A stretch of DNA of 6,850 bases from Bacteroidetes bacterium UBA955 (lineage in GTDB: Bacteria; Bacteroidota; Bacteroidia; NS11-12g; UBA955): NCBI GenBank assembly GCA_002293105.1, contig DBCP01000074.1, positions 290-7,139 on the forward strand, read 5' to 3'. The position numbers and the translations under genes are program-made. The notes below the pieces were generated by a model, which saw only the letters and a program-made list of their open reading frames with translations, was not told where the DNA came from and ran no database searches. Below are positions 1-6,197 of the stretch, in pieces; the stretch's first letter is position 1; the number at the start of each line of letters is the position of its first letter.

Positions 1-17
1 TTGTATAAAATTTTTCC

Positions 18-896
18 TTATCCTTCCAAAGCAGCTACACCACCCACGATTTCTGAAATCTCACGGGTAATGGCAGCCTGACGGGCTTGGTTGTATGCCA
101 AACGCAATGCGCGCAACAAATCACCCGCATTTTCCGTTGCTTTGTCCATCGCCACCATTCGAGCGCCATGCTCCGATGCCAATGAATCCAACAACGCGCG
201 ATAGAACATCGTATTTAAGCTTCGGGGAATCAAATCCTCCAAAATCGCAACCTTACCGGGCTCGAACAAATAGTCATTGTTCGTCTGGCTCGCTTCGCTC
301 GCAGACGCCGAAATAGGCAACAATTTCTCGTTTACCAAAATCTGCGTTGCTGCGTTTTTGAATTTGTTGTAAACCACCTCAACACGGTCGTACTCACCAG
401 CCAAAAACTGGTTGATTACACCCTGCATCGCCTCAAACGCTGACTCAGCAGTGGTATTTTGCGTGAGATTCACGCGATCCAAATTTACTTCATATCCAAA
501 ACGCTTTAACGCCTCACCACCCTTCTTACCCATACACATCAAGGTTACGTTTCCGGCCTTGTATGCATCGCGGTAGTCAGTATCCAACAACACCTTTACG
601 CGCTTAACCACGTTGGCATTGAAAGCACCACACAAACCACGATCACTGGTAATCACCAACAAAAGTACTTTTTTGGCTTCCCGGGCTTCAAAATATCCGG
701 CCAAACGATCATCTTCCGTGCTATCCTTCAAATTGCCCATGATGCCTTGCAACTTTTCTGCGTAAGGACGCATACGTACAATGGCCTCACTTGCCTTGCG
801 CAACTTGGTGGCAGATACCAATTTCATGGCTTTGGTGATCTGCTGGGTGCTGATGGTCGACGATATCCGGGCGCGAATTTCCTTCTGATTGGCCAT
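18..896 (-). CDS. atpG: F1Fo ATP synthase subunit gamma
   Basis: Central rotor shaft of the F1 sector; it turns inside the alpha3beta3 head and couples proton flow through the c-ring to ATP synthesis. At 292 residues it has the usual length of bacterial gamma. The N-terminal helix (about residues 1-55) carries the family signature around TQQITKAMKLVSATKLRKA. The central Rossmann-like domain begins near residue 75 and includes SDRGLCGAFN (84-93). The C-terminal helix (about 247-292) ends with ITREISEIVGG, the conserved tip that inserts in the head. The ATG lies 9 nt after the atpA stop, with no clear Shine-Dalgarno motif, which is normal for Bacteroidota. It is the last operon gene visible: only 17 nt follow the TAA, so whether a terminator or another gene follows cannot be seen. 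Identification is secure. Confidence 0.98.
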   Translation of the reverse strand: MANQKEIRARISSTISTQQITKAMKLVSATKLRKASEAIVRMRPYAEKLQGIMGNLKDSTEDDRLAGYFEAREAKKVLLLVITSDRGLCGAFNANVVKRVKVLLDTDYRDAYKAGNVTLMCMGKKGGEALKRFGYEVNLDRVNLTQNTTAESAFEAMQGVINQFLAGEYDRVEVVYNKFKNAATQILVNEKLLPISASASEASQTNNDYLFEPGKVAILEDLIPRSLNTMFYRALLDSLASEHGARMVAMDKATENAGDLLRALRLAYNQARQAAITREISEIVGGVAALEG

Positions 897-905
897 GGTG
901 TTCGT

Positions 906-2486
906 TTATGCTGCGTAATTCTTAGCGATTTCTGTGCAAGCCGCGTTCAAAACAGCCTTTACCGCGTCATCGATAACCCCTTTGCGCAATGCTTCCAAGG
1001 TATCTTTGTGCTTGGCATCCAAGTACTCCAAATAAGAAGCTTCAAATTCACGAATCTTGTTCACAGGCACGCTTCTCAATAGGTTAGACGTTCCCAAGTG
1101 AATGATGGCAATCTGTTTCTCAACGGTTACAGGGCTAAACTGTGGCTGCTTCAAAATTTCCACGTTGCGTGATCCTTTTTCCAATACCGATTTTGTAGCG
1201 GCATCCAAATCAGAACCAAACTTTGCAAACGCTTCCAATTCGCGGTACTGCGCTTGGTCAAGCTTCAATGTACCAGCAACTTTCTTCATGGATTTGATCT
1301 GGGCATTACCTCCTACACGTGATACAGAGATACCTACGTTGATCGCAGGACGAATACCTGAGTTAAACAAGTTCGACTCCAAGAAAATCTGTCCATCAGT
1401 AATCGAAATTACATTGGTAGGAATATATGCAGAAACGTCACCCGCTTGTGTTTCAATGATTGGCAATGCGGTCAAAGAACCGCCACCCTTCACTTTACCT
1501 TGCAAGCTAACAGGCAAATCGTTCATGTTACAAGTAATATGATCTGAAGAGTTCAATTTACAAGCGCGCTCCAACAAGCGGCTATGCAAATAGAATACAT
1601 CTCCTGGATATGCTTCACGTCCTGGAGGACGACGTAGCAACAATGAAACCTCACGATATGCAACGGCCTGCTTTGACAAATCGTCATACACAACCAATGC
1701 GGGCAAGCCCAAATCGCGGAAGTATTCACCAATCGCACAACCGGCCATCGGTGCAAAGAACTGTAAAGGAGCAGGTGCAGAAGCCGCAGCGGTAACAACC
1801 ACTGTGTAAGCCATCGCGCCGCTATCTTCCAATGATTTCACTACTTGCTTCACAGTAGACTCTTTCTGTCCACAAGCAACATAGATACAATATACTGGGT
1901 TTCCTTTTTCGTAGAACTCTTTTTGGTTGATGATCGCATCCAATGCAATCGCAGTTTTACCTGTCTGACGGTCACCAATGATTAACTCACGCTGACCACG
2001 ACCGATTGGAATCATCGCATCAATCGCTTTGATACCTGTTTGCAAAGGCTCAGTTACTGGCTCACGGAACAATACACCCGGGGCTTTACGCTCCAAAGGC
2101 ATCTCGAACAAATCACCAGGGATAGGACCTTTTCCATCAACGGGCTCACCCAAGGTATTGATTACACGACCCAACAAACCGTGACCGGCTTTGATCGATG
2201 CAATTTTACCAGTGCGCTTCACTTTGTCGCCTTCCTTGATTTCACCGCTGCTACCCATCAATACGGCACCAACGTTGTCTTCTTCAAGGTTCAGAGCGAC
2301 AGCGCGAACGCCGTTGCTGAATTCAACAAGCTCACCATATTGTACGCCCAAAAGGCCGTAGATACGGGCAATACCGTCACCCACTTGGAGTACGGTACCT
2401 ACTTCTTCTAAACTCGCAGCGGTATTAAAACCAGAAATCTGGTCTTTCAATATGCTGGAAATTTCGTCGGGTCTAATATTTGACAT
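906..2486 (-). CDS. atpA: F1Fo ATP synthase subunit alpha
   Basis: Non-catalytic nucleotide-binding subunit of the F1 head, alternating with beta; it supplies an arginine to the catalytic site at the alpha/beta interface. The protein has 526 residues against about 510 in many bacteria. The Walker A motif GDRQTGKT is at 171-178, the conserved [15 protein letters not shown] region at about 265-279, [24 protein letters not shown] at about 285-308, and the ISVSRVGG segment with the interface arginine at Arg390. Between LLERA and [14 protein letters not shown] lies a long segment (about 309-333, with Cys309 and Cys319). It is roughly 18 residues longer than I recall for the mitochondrial type, and I believe it is a Bacteroidota feature. 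The ATG is 9 nt after the atpH stop, and atpG starts 9 nt after the TAA, as expected for one transcript. Confidence 0.99.
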   Translation of the reverse strand: MSNIRPDEISSILKDQISGFNTAASLEEVGTVLQVGDGIARIYGLLGVQYGELVEFSNGVRAVALNLEEDNVGAVLMGSSGEIKEGDKVKRTGKIASIKAGHGLLGRVINTLGEPVDGKGPIPGDLFEMPLERKAPGVLFREPVTEPLQTGIKAIDAMIPIGRGQRELIIGDRQTGKTAIALDAIINQKEFYEKGNPVYCIYVACGQKESTVKQVVKSLEDSGAMAYTVVVTAAASAPAPLQFFAPMAGCAIGEYFRDLGLPALVVYDDLSKQAVAYREVSLLLRRPPGREAYPGDVFYLHSRLLERACKLNSSDHITCNMNDLPVSLQGKVKGGGSLTALPIIETQAGDVSAYIPTNVISITDGQIFLESNLFNSGIRPAINVGISVSRVGGNAQIKSMKKVAGTLKLDQAQYRELEAFAKFGSDLDAATKSVLEKGSRNVEILKQPQFSPVTVEKQIAIIHLGTSNLLRSVPVNKIREFEASYLEYLDAKHKDTLEALRKGVIDDAVKAVLNAACTEIAKNYAA

Positions 2487-2495
2487 AACAGTTTT

Positions 2496-3035
2496 TTATG
2501 CGATTTGAAGGTCTTTTTTCAATTTGATAATTTGGTTTGAGATGGTAGCATCATAAATTTTACCATCAAAAACGATATTCATCCCACCAATTACGGTAGG
2601 ATCGATGCACTGCTTGAGCACTACATCATTGGCACCAGCGGTCTGTGCCACATATTTCTTTACGGCATCAAGGGCCTGTTCACTCAAAGCAACAGCAGAA
2701 GTCACTTCTGCAGTTGTAATTCCTTTGAATTTGTTGAATAATACAATGAACTCGTCCGCCATTGCAGGAATGAAAGATTCCCGATTCTTATCGGTCATCA
2801 ACATCAATAACTTCTTAGACAGGTCAGAACAAGAAGCGAAAATCTTGCCCAATGCATCTTTCTTCACCCCTTTTCTTAACATCGGGCTTTCCAAAAACAC
2901 AATAAGATCTTGACTTCCGGCGCAAGCCTGTTGTATGTTCAATACATCAGCAACAACCGTATCAACGGCCTTGTCTTCTAACGCCTTTTCGAATAGCGCT
3001 TTGGCGTAGCGACGGGCGATTTTAATTTCTGACAT
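2496..3035 (-). CDS. atpH: F1Fo ATP synthase subunit delta (OSCP type)
   Basis: Peripheral-stalk subunit that sits on top of F1 and links the alpha subunits to the b-subunit stalk. It has 179 residues, close to the 177 of E. coli. The N-terminal helical domain opens with IARRYAKALFEKA, the typical start of the OSCP/delta family. The C-terminal part has the family pattern of a conserved Gly-Gly followed by a short beta element and a Lys-rich end: DPTVIGGMNIVFDGKIYD, then SNQIIKLKKDL. The start ATG is 15 nt after the atpF stop and the TAA is 9 nt before atpA. This is a poorly conserved subunit, but sequence pattern and position between b and alpha agree. Confidence 0.96.
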   Translation of the reverse strand: MSEIKIARRYAKALFEKALEDKAVDTVVADVLNIQQACAGSQDLIVFLESPMLRKGVKKDALGKIFASCSDLSKKLLMLMTDKNRESFIPAMADEFIVLFNKFKGITTAEVTSAVALSEQALDAVKKYVAQTAGANDVVLKQCIDPTVIGGMNIVFDGKIYDATISNQIIKLKKDLQIA

Positions 3036-3050
3036 ACAATGAGCGTTGAA

Positions 3051-3539
3051 TTAGTTCAATTGTGAAAGTTGCTTTTCGATAATGGCTTGTTGAGCTTGGT
3101 TGTTCTCCAGTTGTTGTTGCATCAATTTCTCGGCAATTTGAACAGAAAGAACAGAAACCTCACGCTTCAATTCATCGATGGCCGCAGCCTTTTGCTTTTC
3201 AATTTCTTCTTGAGCACGTGTCATCAACTTCTTGGCTTCTTCATCTGCTGTGGCTTTGGCATCACCTACGATTTTGTCGCGTATTTCACGCGCCTCTTTC
3301 ATCAGTGCATCACGCTCTTTGCGGGCTTCTGCCAACAAAGACTCATTCTCACCTTGCAAACGAATCATGTCGGACTTGGTCTTTTCAGCCAACGACAATG
3401 AATCCTCAATGGTTTGTTCACGCTCACGAATCGATTCTAAAATCGGCTTCCAAGCAAATTTTTTCAGGATTACAAGTAACAAACTAAATGTTACCAGCAT
3501 CCAAAATACCAGTCCTATGGCAGGTGTAACTAACTGCAT
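3051..3539 (-). CDS. atpF: F1Fo ATP synthase subunit b
   Basis: Peripheral-stalk subunit, normally a dimer, anchored in the inner membrane by one N-terminal helix and holding F1 static against the rotor. It has 162 residues (E. coli 156). The membrane helix is at about residues 7-26, followed by the conserved KFAWKPIL motif (27-34). The rest is a long charged, Ala/Glu/Lys-rich helix (about 37-155) with coiled-coil character and no predicted globular domain. Only one b-type gene is present, so a homodimer is expected rather than the b/b' pair of cyanobacteria. The start ATG lies 57 nt downstream of the atpE stop, and that gap contains a strong hairpin. Confidence 0.97.
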   Translation of the reverse strand: MQLVTPAIGLVFWMLVTFSLLLVILKKFAWKPILESIREREQTIEDSLSLAEKTKSDMIRLQGENESLLAEARKERDALMKEAREIRDKIVGDAKATADEEAKKLMTRAQEEIEKQKAAAIDELKREVSVLSVQIAEKLMQQQLENNQAQQAIIEKQLSQLN

Positions 3540-3561
3540 TTTTTTCGTTTTTTTAAATAAA

Positions 3562-3587
3562 GGGATTGGGTCGGAAGACCCAATCCC
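3562..3587 (-). terminator. Intercistronic hairpin between atpE and atpF
   Basis: A perfect 11-bp inverted repeat, with arms at 3562-3572 (gggattgggtc) and 3577-3587 (gacccaatccc) around a 4-nt loop. Read on the minus strand, it starts 9 nt after the atpE TAA, follows an A-rich run, has a UUCC loop closed by a C-G pair, and is followed by TTTATTT. That is the form of an intrinsic terminator, although the T tract is interrupted by an A. On the plus strand the stem is also followed, after GTGG, by seven Ts, so it could work in either direction. Since atpF, atpH, atpA and atpG must be expressed, I infer partial termination or an mRNA-stabilising or processing element that raises atpE transcript over the distal genes. 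The structure is seen directly; its function is inference. Confidence 0.7.
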
Positions 3588-3596
3588 GTGGTTTTT

Positions 3597-3863
3597 TTAC
3601 AAAAACAGAATCAACAAACAAACAACGATCGCGAAGAATACAGCACCCTCAATAAGAGCTGCAGCCACAATCATGTTTGCACGGATATCGCCTACTGATT
3701 CTGGTTGGCGTGCGATAGATTCCATCGCGCTACCACCGATACGACCGATACCGATACCGGCACCAATTGCTGACAAACCAGCGCCAATAGCGGCACCCAT
3801 TTTGCTGTACGCAGCGGCTGAATTGTCAACTGCTGCTTGAAGGAGAGTGTTCATGAGACTCAT
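3597..3863 (-). CDS. atpE: F1Fo ATP synthase subunit c
   Basis: Proton-carrying proteolipid that forms the rotating membrane ring, needed in many copies per enzyme. It has 88 residues. A short N-terminal stretch is followed by helix 1 with a Gly-rich pattern (about 22-44, GAAIGAGLSAIGAGIGIGRIGG), the polar loop ARQPE (51-55) and helix 2 (about 61-86). Glu72 in the middle of helix 2 is the ion-binding carboxylate. It is followed by Gly-Ala, and I do not see the Glu-Ser pair and partner residues typical of sodium-binding rings, so a proton-driven enzyme is inferred. The first ATG (3863) is used here; a second ATG three codons in (3854) would give 85 residues and cannot be excluded. Confidence 0.97.
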   Translation of the reverse strand: MSLMNTLLQAAVDNSAAAYSKMGAAIGAGLSAIGAGIGIGRIGGSAMESIARQPESVGDIRANMIVAAALIEGAVFFAIVVCLLILFL

Positions 3864-3901
3864 AATTATTTGGTTGTTTTTTTATTTGGTTGATTGATTG
3901 T
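3864..3901 (-). promoter_or_regulatory. G-free leader upstream of atpE
   Basis: The 38 nt between the atpB stop and the atpE start contain no G on the coding (minus) strand and consist mainly of A, with C and T. The 11-mer CAACCAAATAA occurs twice in direct orientation, at 3882-3892 and 3866-3876, separated by an A run. There is no Shine-Dalgarno motif. Such a leader should stay unstructured and favour ribosome loading. In E. coli, atpE has a translational enhancer in the equivalent place, so a similar role is an inference by analogy. The repeat could also be a low-complexity accident. Confidence 0.45.
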
Positions 3902-5092
3902 TTAGTGATGATGTTCTTCTACTGCCATTCCGATGTAAATGGCGCTCAACAAAGTAAATACGAAGGCTTGTAAGAAAGCAACTAGCATTTCCAACAACCC
4001 CATAAATACCGTAAATGCCACACTCAAGGGGCTTACAGCATATCCCAACCCTTGGTTCATAGCACCAAAGATGAAGATCAAGCTGAAGAAACCTAAGATA
4101 ATAATATGTCCCGCAGTGATGTTAGCAAACAAACGCAACATCAATACGAAGGGTTTCAATACTACACCCAACACTTCAATAGGAATGATAATTACATACA
4201 TCCATACTGGAACATCAGGCAAGAAAATGTGCTTCCAATAATATTTATTGCCGTTCAAGTTTACGGTTAAGAAAATAACCAATGCCAATACCATCGTAAT
4301 GGCTATGTTTCCTGTTACGTTAGCTCCACCTGGGAAAATGGGAATCAAGCCAAATACATTGTTTACGAATATGAAACTAAAAACTGTGAGCAGCAAAGGC
4401 ATAAACTTATCTGTTTTATGTCCGATCGACGGCTTGGCCACATCATCGCGTATAAAAAGAATCAAAGGCTCTACCAAATTATGGAATCCTTTTGGCGCTT
4501 TTCCTTTGTTGCGTTTGTAAGCATTCGCCATTCCAATGGCAATCAACAAAATAGTTAAAACAGCTATCAACATCGCCACAACGTTTTTGGTCATGGAGAT
4601 ATCGTATATCGCTTCTGTATTTGACGCGTCATCCCAAGCAACTTTGCCATCTTCTGTCAAACGAAAACCTTCGTAGGCAGCATGACCATGCTCGAAATGT
4701 GCTGAAGAAAAGAATGTAATACCTTTCGATGCAGTGTATAGGATAACGGGCAATGGAATACTCACTGAACCATGTCCTTCACCCCACAAATGCCAATCAT
4801 GCGCATCTGCAATGTGGTCCATGATCATTTTACCAGGAGCAAACTTCTCTTCTTTGTGCGACTCACCTGAGGCTTCGTGCGCATCGCCATGTGCTTCTTT
4901 AGCGTGTGACTCAGAGGTGTTGTGTGACTCAATGGCAACATCATGACTAGCCGCCGTGGATGTTTGAGCATGTTTGTCGGCCACTTTGTCGTGACTCGCC
5001 CATGCTGAAACTGCAAAAAACGCTAAAAAAACCGCCGTAACGAAACTTTTCCGGTGAGTGGATGTAGTGAAGATTGTAGAAAAATCAGGCAT
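3902..5092 (-). CDS. atpB: F1Fo ATP synthase subunit a, with signal peptide and His-rich extension
   Basis: Stator channel subunit of Fo that passes protons to and from the c-ring. I choose the ATG at 5092 (396 residues), which overlaps the upstream gene by 8 nt (ATGCCTGA). A longer reading from 5155 would lie deep inside the upstream gene and bury the signal peptide. Residues 1-32 look like a signal peptide with cleavage after SAWA. About residues 33-169 are a hydrophilic, His-rich periplasmic domain. Membrane helices follow from about residue 170 to 392. The essential arginine is Arg320 in MLRLFANITAGH, with Asn324, His329, Glu368 and Gln375 at the other conserved channel positions. His329 and Glu368 are swapped relative to Glu219 and His245 of E. 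coli, the arrangement found in mitochondria. The C terminus ends EEHHH. The family is certain; the exact start is likely. Confidence 0.96.
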   Translation of the reverse strand: MPDFSTIFTTSTHRKSFVTAVFLAFFAVSAWASHDKVADKHAQTSTAASHDVAIESHNTSESHAKEAHGDAHEASGESHKEEKFAPGKMIMDHIADAHDWHLWGEGHGSVSIPLPVILYTASKGITFFSSAHFEHGHAAYEGFRLTEDGKVAWDDASNTEAIYDISMTKNVVAMLIAVLTILLIAIGMANAYKRNKGKAPKGFHNLVEPLILFIRDDVAKPSIGHKTDKFMPLLLTVFSFIFVNNVFGLIPIFPGGANVTGNIAITMVLALVIFLTVNLNGNKYYWKHIFLPDVPVWMYVIIIPIEVLGVVLKPFVLMLRLFANITAGHIIILGFFSLIFIFGAMNQGLGYAVSPLSVAFTVFMGLLEMLVAFLQAFVFTLLSAIYIGMAVEEHHH

Positions 5093-5486
5093 TTTCTTTT
5101 TGTGGCCCATTATTTGAATCGGGGCGCAAATTACTACGCTTTTCGGACATTTCAAACAACAAAAACAAAAGAAAATATAAGCAGTAGGCAGAAGTGAATA
5201 CCAAATCTGCTTTTCCTCTGTTTATGAGTGTGATTAACAAGAAGGTAAGAACAGCCAAAAGCCTGAGCATACTTGATGTCATTGCTCTTCTCACCCACTG
5301 ATTGGGATTCGTTATACTGGATTTGCTGACATAATATCGGAGTGCCCAAAAAATCAGCACTAGGTATAGCAACCCAAAATAGGCATCTACAGGCACTGAT
5401 ACTTTCTTGCTCACCCAATCGGCCAGCAATGTGCTTAAAGCCATCATCACGCCCAATCCCATGATTTTTATATTGTACTCTCTCAC
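5085..5486 (-). CDS. AtpI-like small membrane protein of the ATP synthase operon
   Basis: A 133-residue protein with four likely membrane helices (about 8-24, 34-53, 71-89 and 94-113) and a short charged, Asn/Lys-rich C-terminal tail. I do not recognise a diagnostic motif. Its place just before atpB, length and four-helix layout match the AtpI/subunit-I position of bacterial atp operons, where such proteins help assemble the c-ring or take part in Mg2+ handling. The start shown is a GTG one nucleotide after the stop of the preceding small gene (TAGCGTG), suggesting translational coupling. An ATG at 5462 would give 125 residues and start directly at the first helix. The end overlaps the atpB start by 8 nt. 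The gene is real judging by context; the function is inferred from position. Confidence 0.8.
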   Translation of the reverse strand: MREYNIKIMGLGVMMALSTLLADWVSKKVSVPVDAYFGLLYLVLIFWALRYYVSKSSITNPNQWVRRAMTSSMLRLLAVLTFLLITLINRGKADLVFTSAYCLYFLLFLLFEMSEKRSNLRPDSNNGPQKENA

Positions 5487-5487
5487 G

Positions 5488-5667
5488 CTAAAATTTTTTC
5501 AAAATTACATACAAACTTGCCCCCACGCCCAACAATGCGCCAAAAAAGGTTCCTACCGGAAACGACATGGGCCATTGACGATCGATCCATCGACCCACAA
5601 ATACAAACAGCACTACCGTGGCGATCATTTCAAAAGCCACACCTGTGTATTTACCCCACTCTCGCAT
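5488..5667 (-). CDS. atpZ: AtpZ/AtpI-family small membrane protein
   Basis: A 59-residue ORF that I translated by hand: it begins MREWGKYTGVAFEMIA and ends SLYVILKKF, with a TAG stop at 5488-5490. It has two membrane helices (about 7-25 and 37-55) joined by a short loop. The pattern, with a Gly-rich first helix ending in GRWID, a Pro-containing loop (PMSFPVG) and a Gly-rich second helix (FFGALLGVGA), matches the AtpZ/AtpI family found at the head of atp operons. In the best-studied cases that family acts with AtpI in assembly or Mg2+/Ca2+ transport. The ATG is 6 nt after the bactofilin stop, and the next gene starts 1 nt after its own stop, so it is clearly part of the operon. The family call is fairly firm; the exact role in this lineage is not known to me. 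Confidence 0.85.
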   Translation of the reverse strand: MREWGKYTGVAFEMIATVVLFVFVGRWIDRQWPMSFPVGTFFGALLGVGASLYVILKKF

Positions 5668-5673
5668 GGAAAA

Positions 5674-6084
5674 TTATTTTGCCGGACTCGCAGCCGCTGT
5701 TGGAGGCACACTCACCGCTACATTCATGGTACAGCGACCGTTGAACTGTGCACCGGCCTCTATCACCATCTTATTGGTAATGATATCACCATCGATCTTT
5801 GCTGAAGGCTTTAGCTCCAATACATTCTTTACTGTAAGGTTGCCTTTGATATGTCCAGCCACCGTAGCTGAATCCGCTTCAATGTTGCCGAGGATTTTGC
5901 CCGTGCCGCCGATCACCAAACGTTGACCAACTTTCACATTGCCTTCAATGGCACCATCCACCCGAAAATCGCCATTCGAAATCAAATCCCCCGTTATGCG
6001 GGTTCCTTGACCGATGATATTCAATATGCCTTGAGACTGAACAGCCTTCTCGCTTTTGTTGGTATTGGATTGAAACATTGCCAT
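5674..6084 (-). CDS. Bactofilin (polymer-forming cytoskeletal protein)
   Basis: Bactofilins polymerise without nucleotide into filaments that lie along the inner membrane and position cell-wall enzymes or other machines. The protein has 136 residues. About residues 18-122 form the bactofilin beta-helix core, seen as repeated short turns with Gly and alternating hydrophobic residues (TRITGDLISNGDFRVDGAIEG, then GGTGKILGNIEADSATVAGHIKGNLTV). It is flanked by a polar N-terminal tail (MAMFQSNTNK) and a Pro/Ala-rich C-terminal tail (about 123-136), the usual arrangement. The N-terminal MF could help membrane attachment, as reported for other bactofilins; that is inference. A candidate promoter lies just upstream and atpZ starts 6 nt downstream, so it is probably the first gene of the atp transcript. 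Confidence 0.95.
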   Translation of the reverse strand: MAMFQSNTNKSEKAVQSQGILNIIGQGTRITGDLISNGDFRVDGAIEGNVKVGQRLVIGGTGKILGNIEADSATVAGHIKGNLTVKNVLELKPSAKIDGDIITNKMVIEAGAQFNGRCTMNVAVSVPPTAAASPAK

Positions 6085-6108
6085 AATTGATAGGATTAAC
6101 GGTATTTA

Positions 6109-6144
6109 CAAATATAACGAAACCGCCGCGGATTTAAAAGCAAA
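6109..6144 (-). promoter_or_regulatory. Candidate Bacteroidota-type promoter upstream of bactofilin and atp genes
   Basis: Read on the minus strand, TATATTTG at 6116-6109 matches the Bacteroidota -7 consensus TAnnTTTG, and a TTTG at 6144-6141 could be the -33 element. The spacer between them is 24 nt, longer than the usual 19-21, so the match is imperfect. The predicted start of transcription would leave a leader of under 25 nt before the bactofilin ATG. It lies in the 113-bp gap after the preceding gene, the largest non-coding gap in the window. Such boxes also occur by chance (one is inside atpG), so this is a candidate only. Confidence 0.4.
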
Positions 6145-6197
6145 AACAACCGTGATCTCTCCTTTTCGACCTGACCAAACAAACCAGGGCTCACTTT

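Noticed and set aside
480..487. A TAnnTTTG-type -7 box on the minus strand inside atpG
   Set aside because: An 8-nt box with four fixed letters of low complexity is expected by chance in this composition; it lies within a conserved coding region with no downstream gene to serve.
1102..1542. A 146-codon plus-strand open frame inside atpA
   Set aside because: It is fully antisense to conserved alpha-subunit sequence, with no start-site context or family resemblance; a shadow of the real gene.
3232..3840. A 202-codon plus-strand open frame across atpE and atpF
   Set aside because: It lies antisense to two certain genes in a mirrored frame, crosses the hairpin, and its translation has no recognisable domain; a coding shadow.
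5093..5155. A longer subunit a beginning at the ATG at 5155 (417 residues)
   Set aside because: It would overlap the upstream gene by about 70 nt and put 21 extra residues before a good signal peptide; the ATG at 5092 with an 8-nt overlap fits better.
5407..5926. Overlapping plus-strand open frames opposite the AtpZ-like gene and the bactofilin
   Set aside because: The minus-strand readings give recognisable AtpZ-type and bactofilin proteins with tight operon spacing; the plus-strand translations look random.
6121..6197. A possible terminator after the coiled-coil protein gene
   Set aside because: Only weak 4-bp CCTG/CAGG pairing without a following T tract is visible; not enough to call a terminator.
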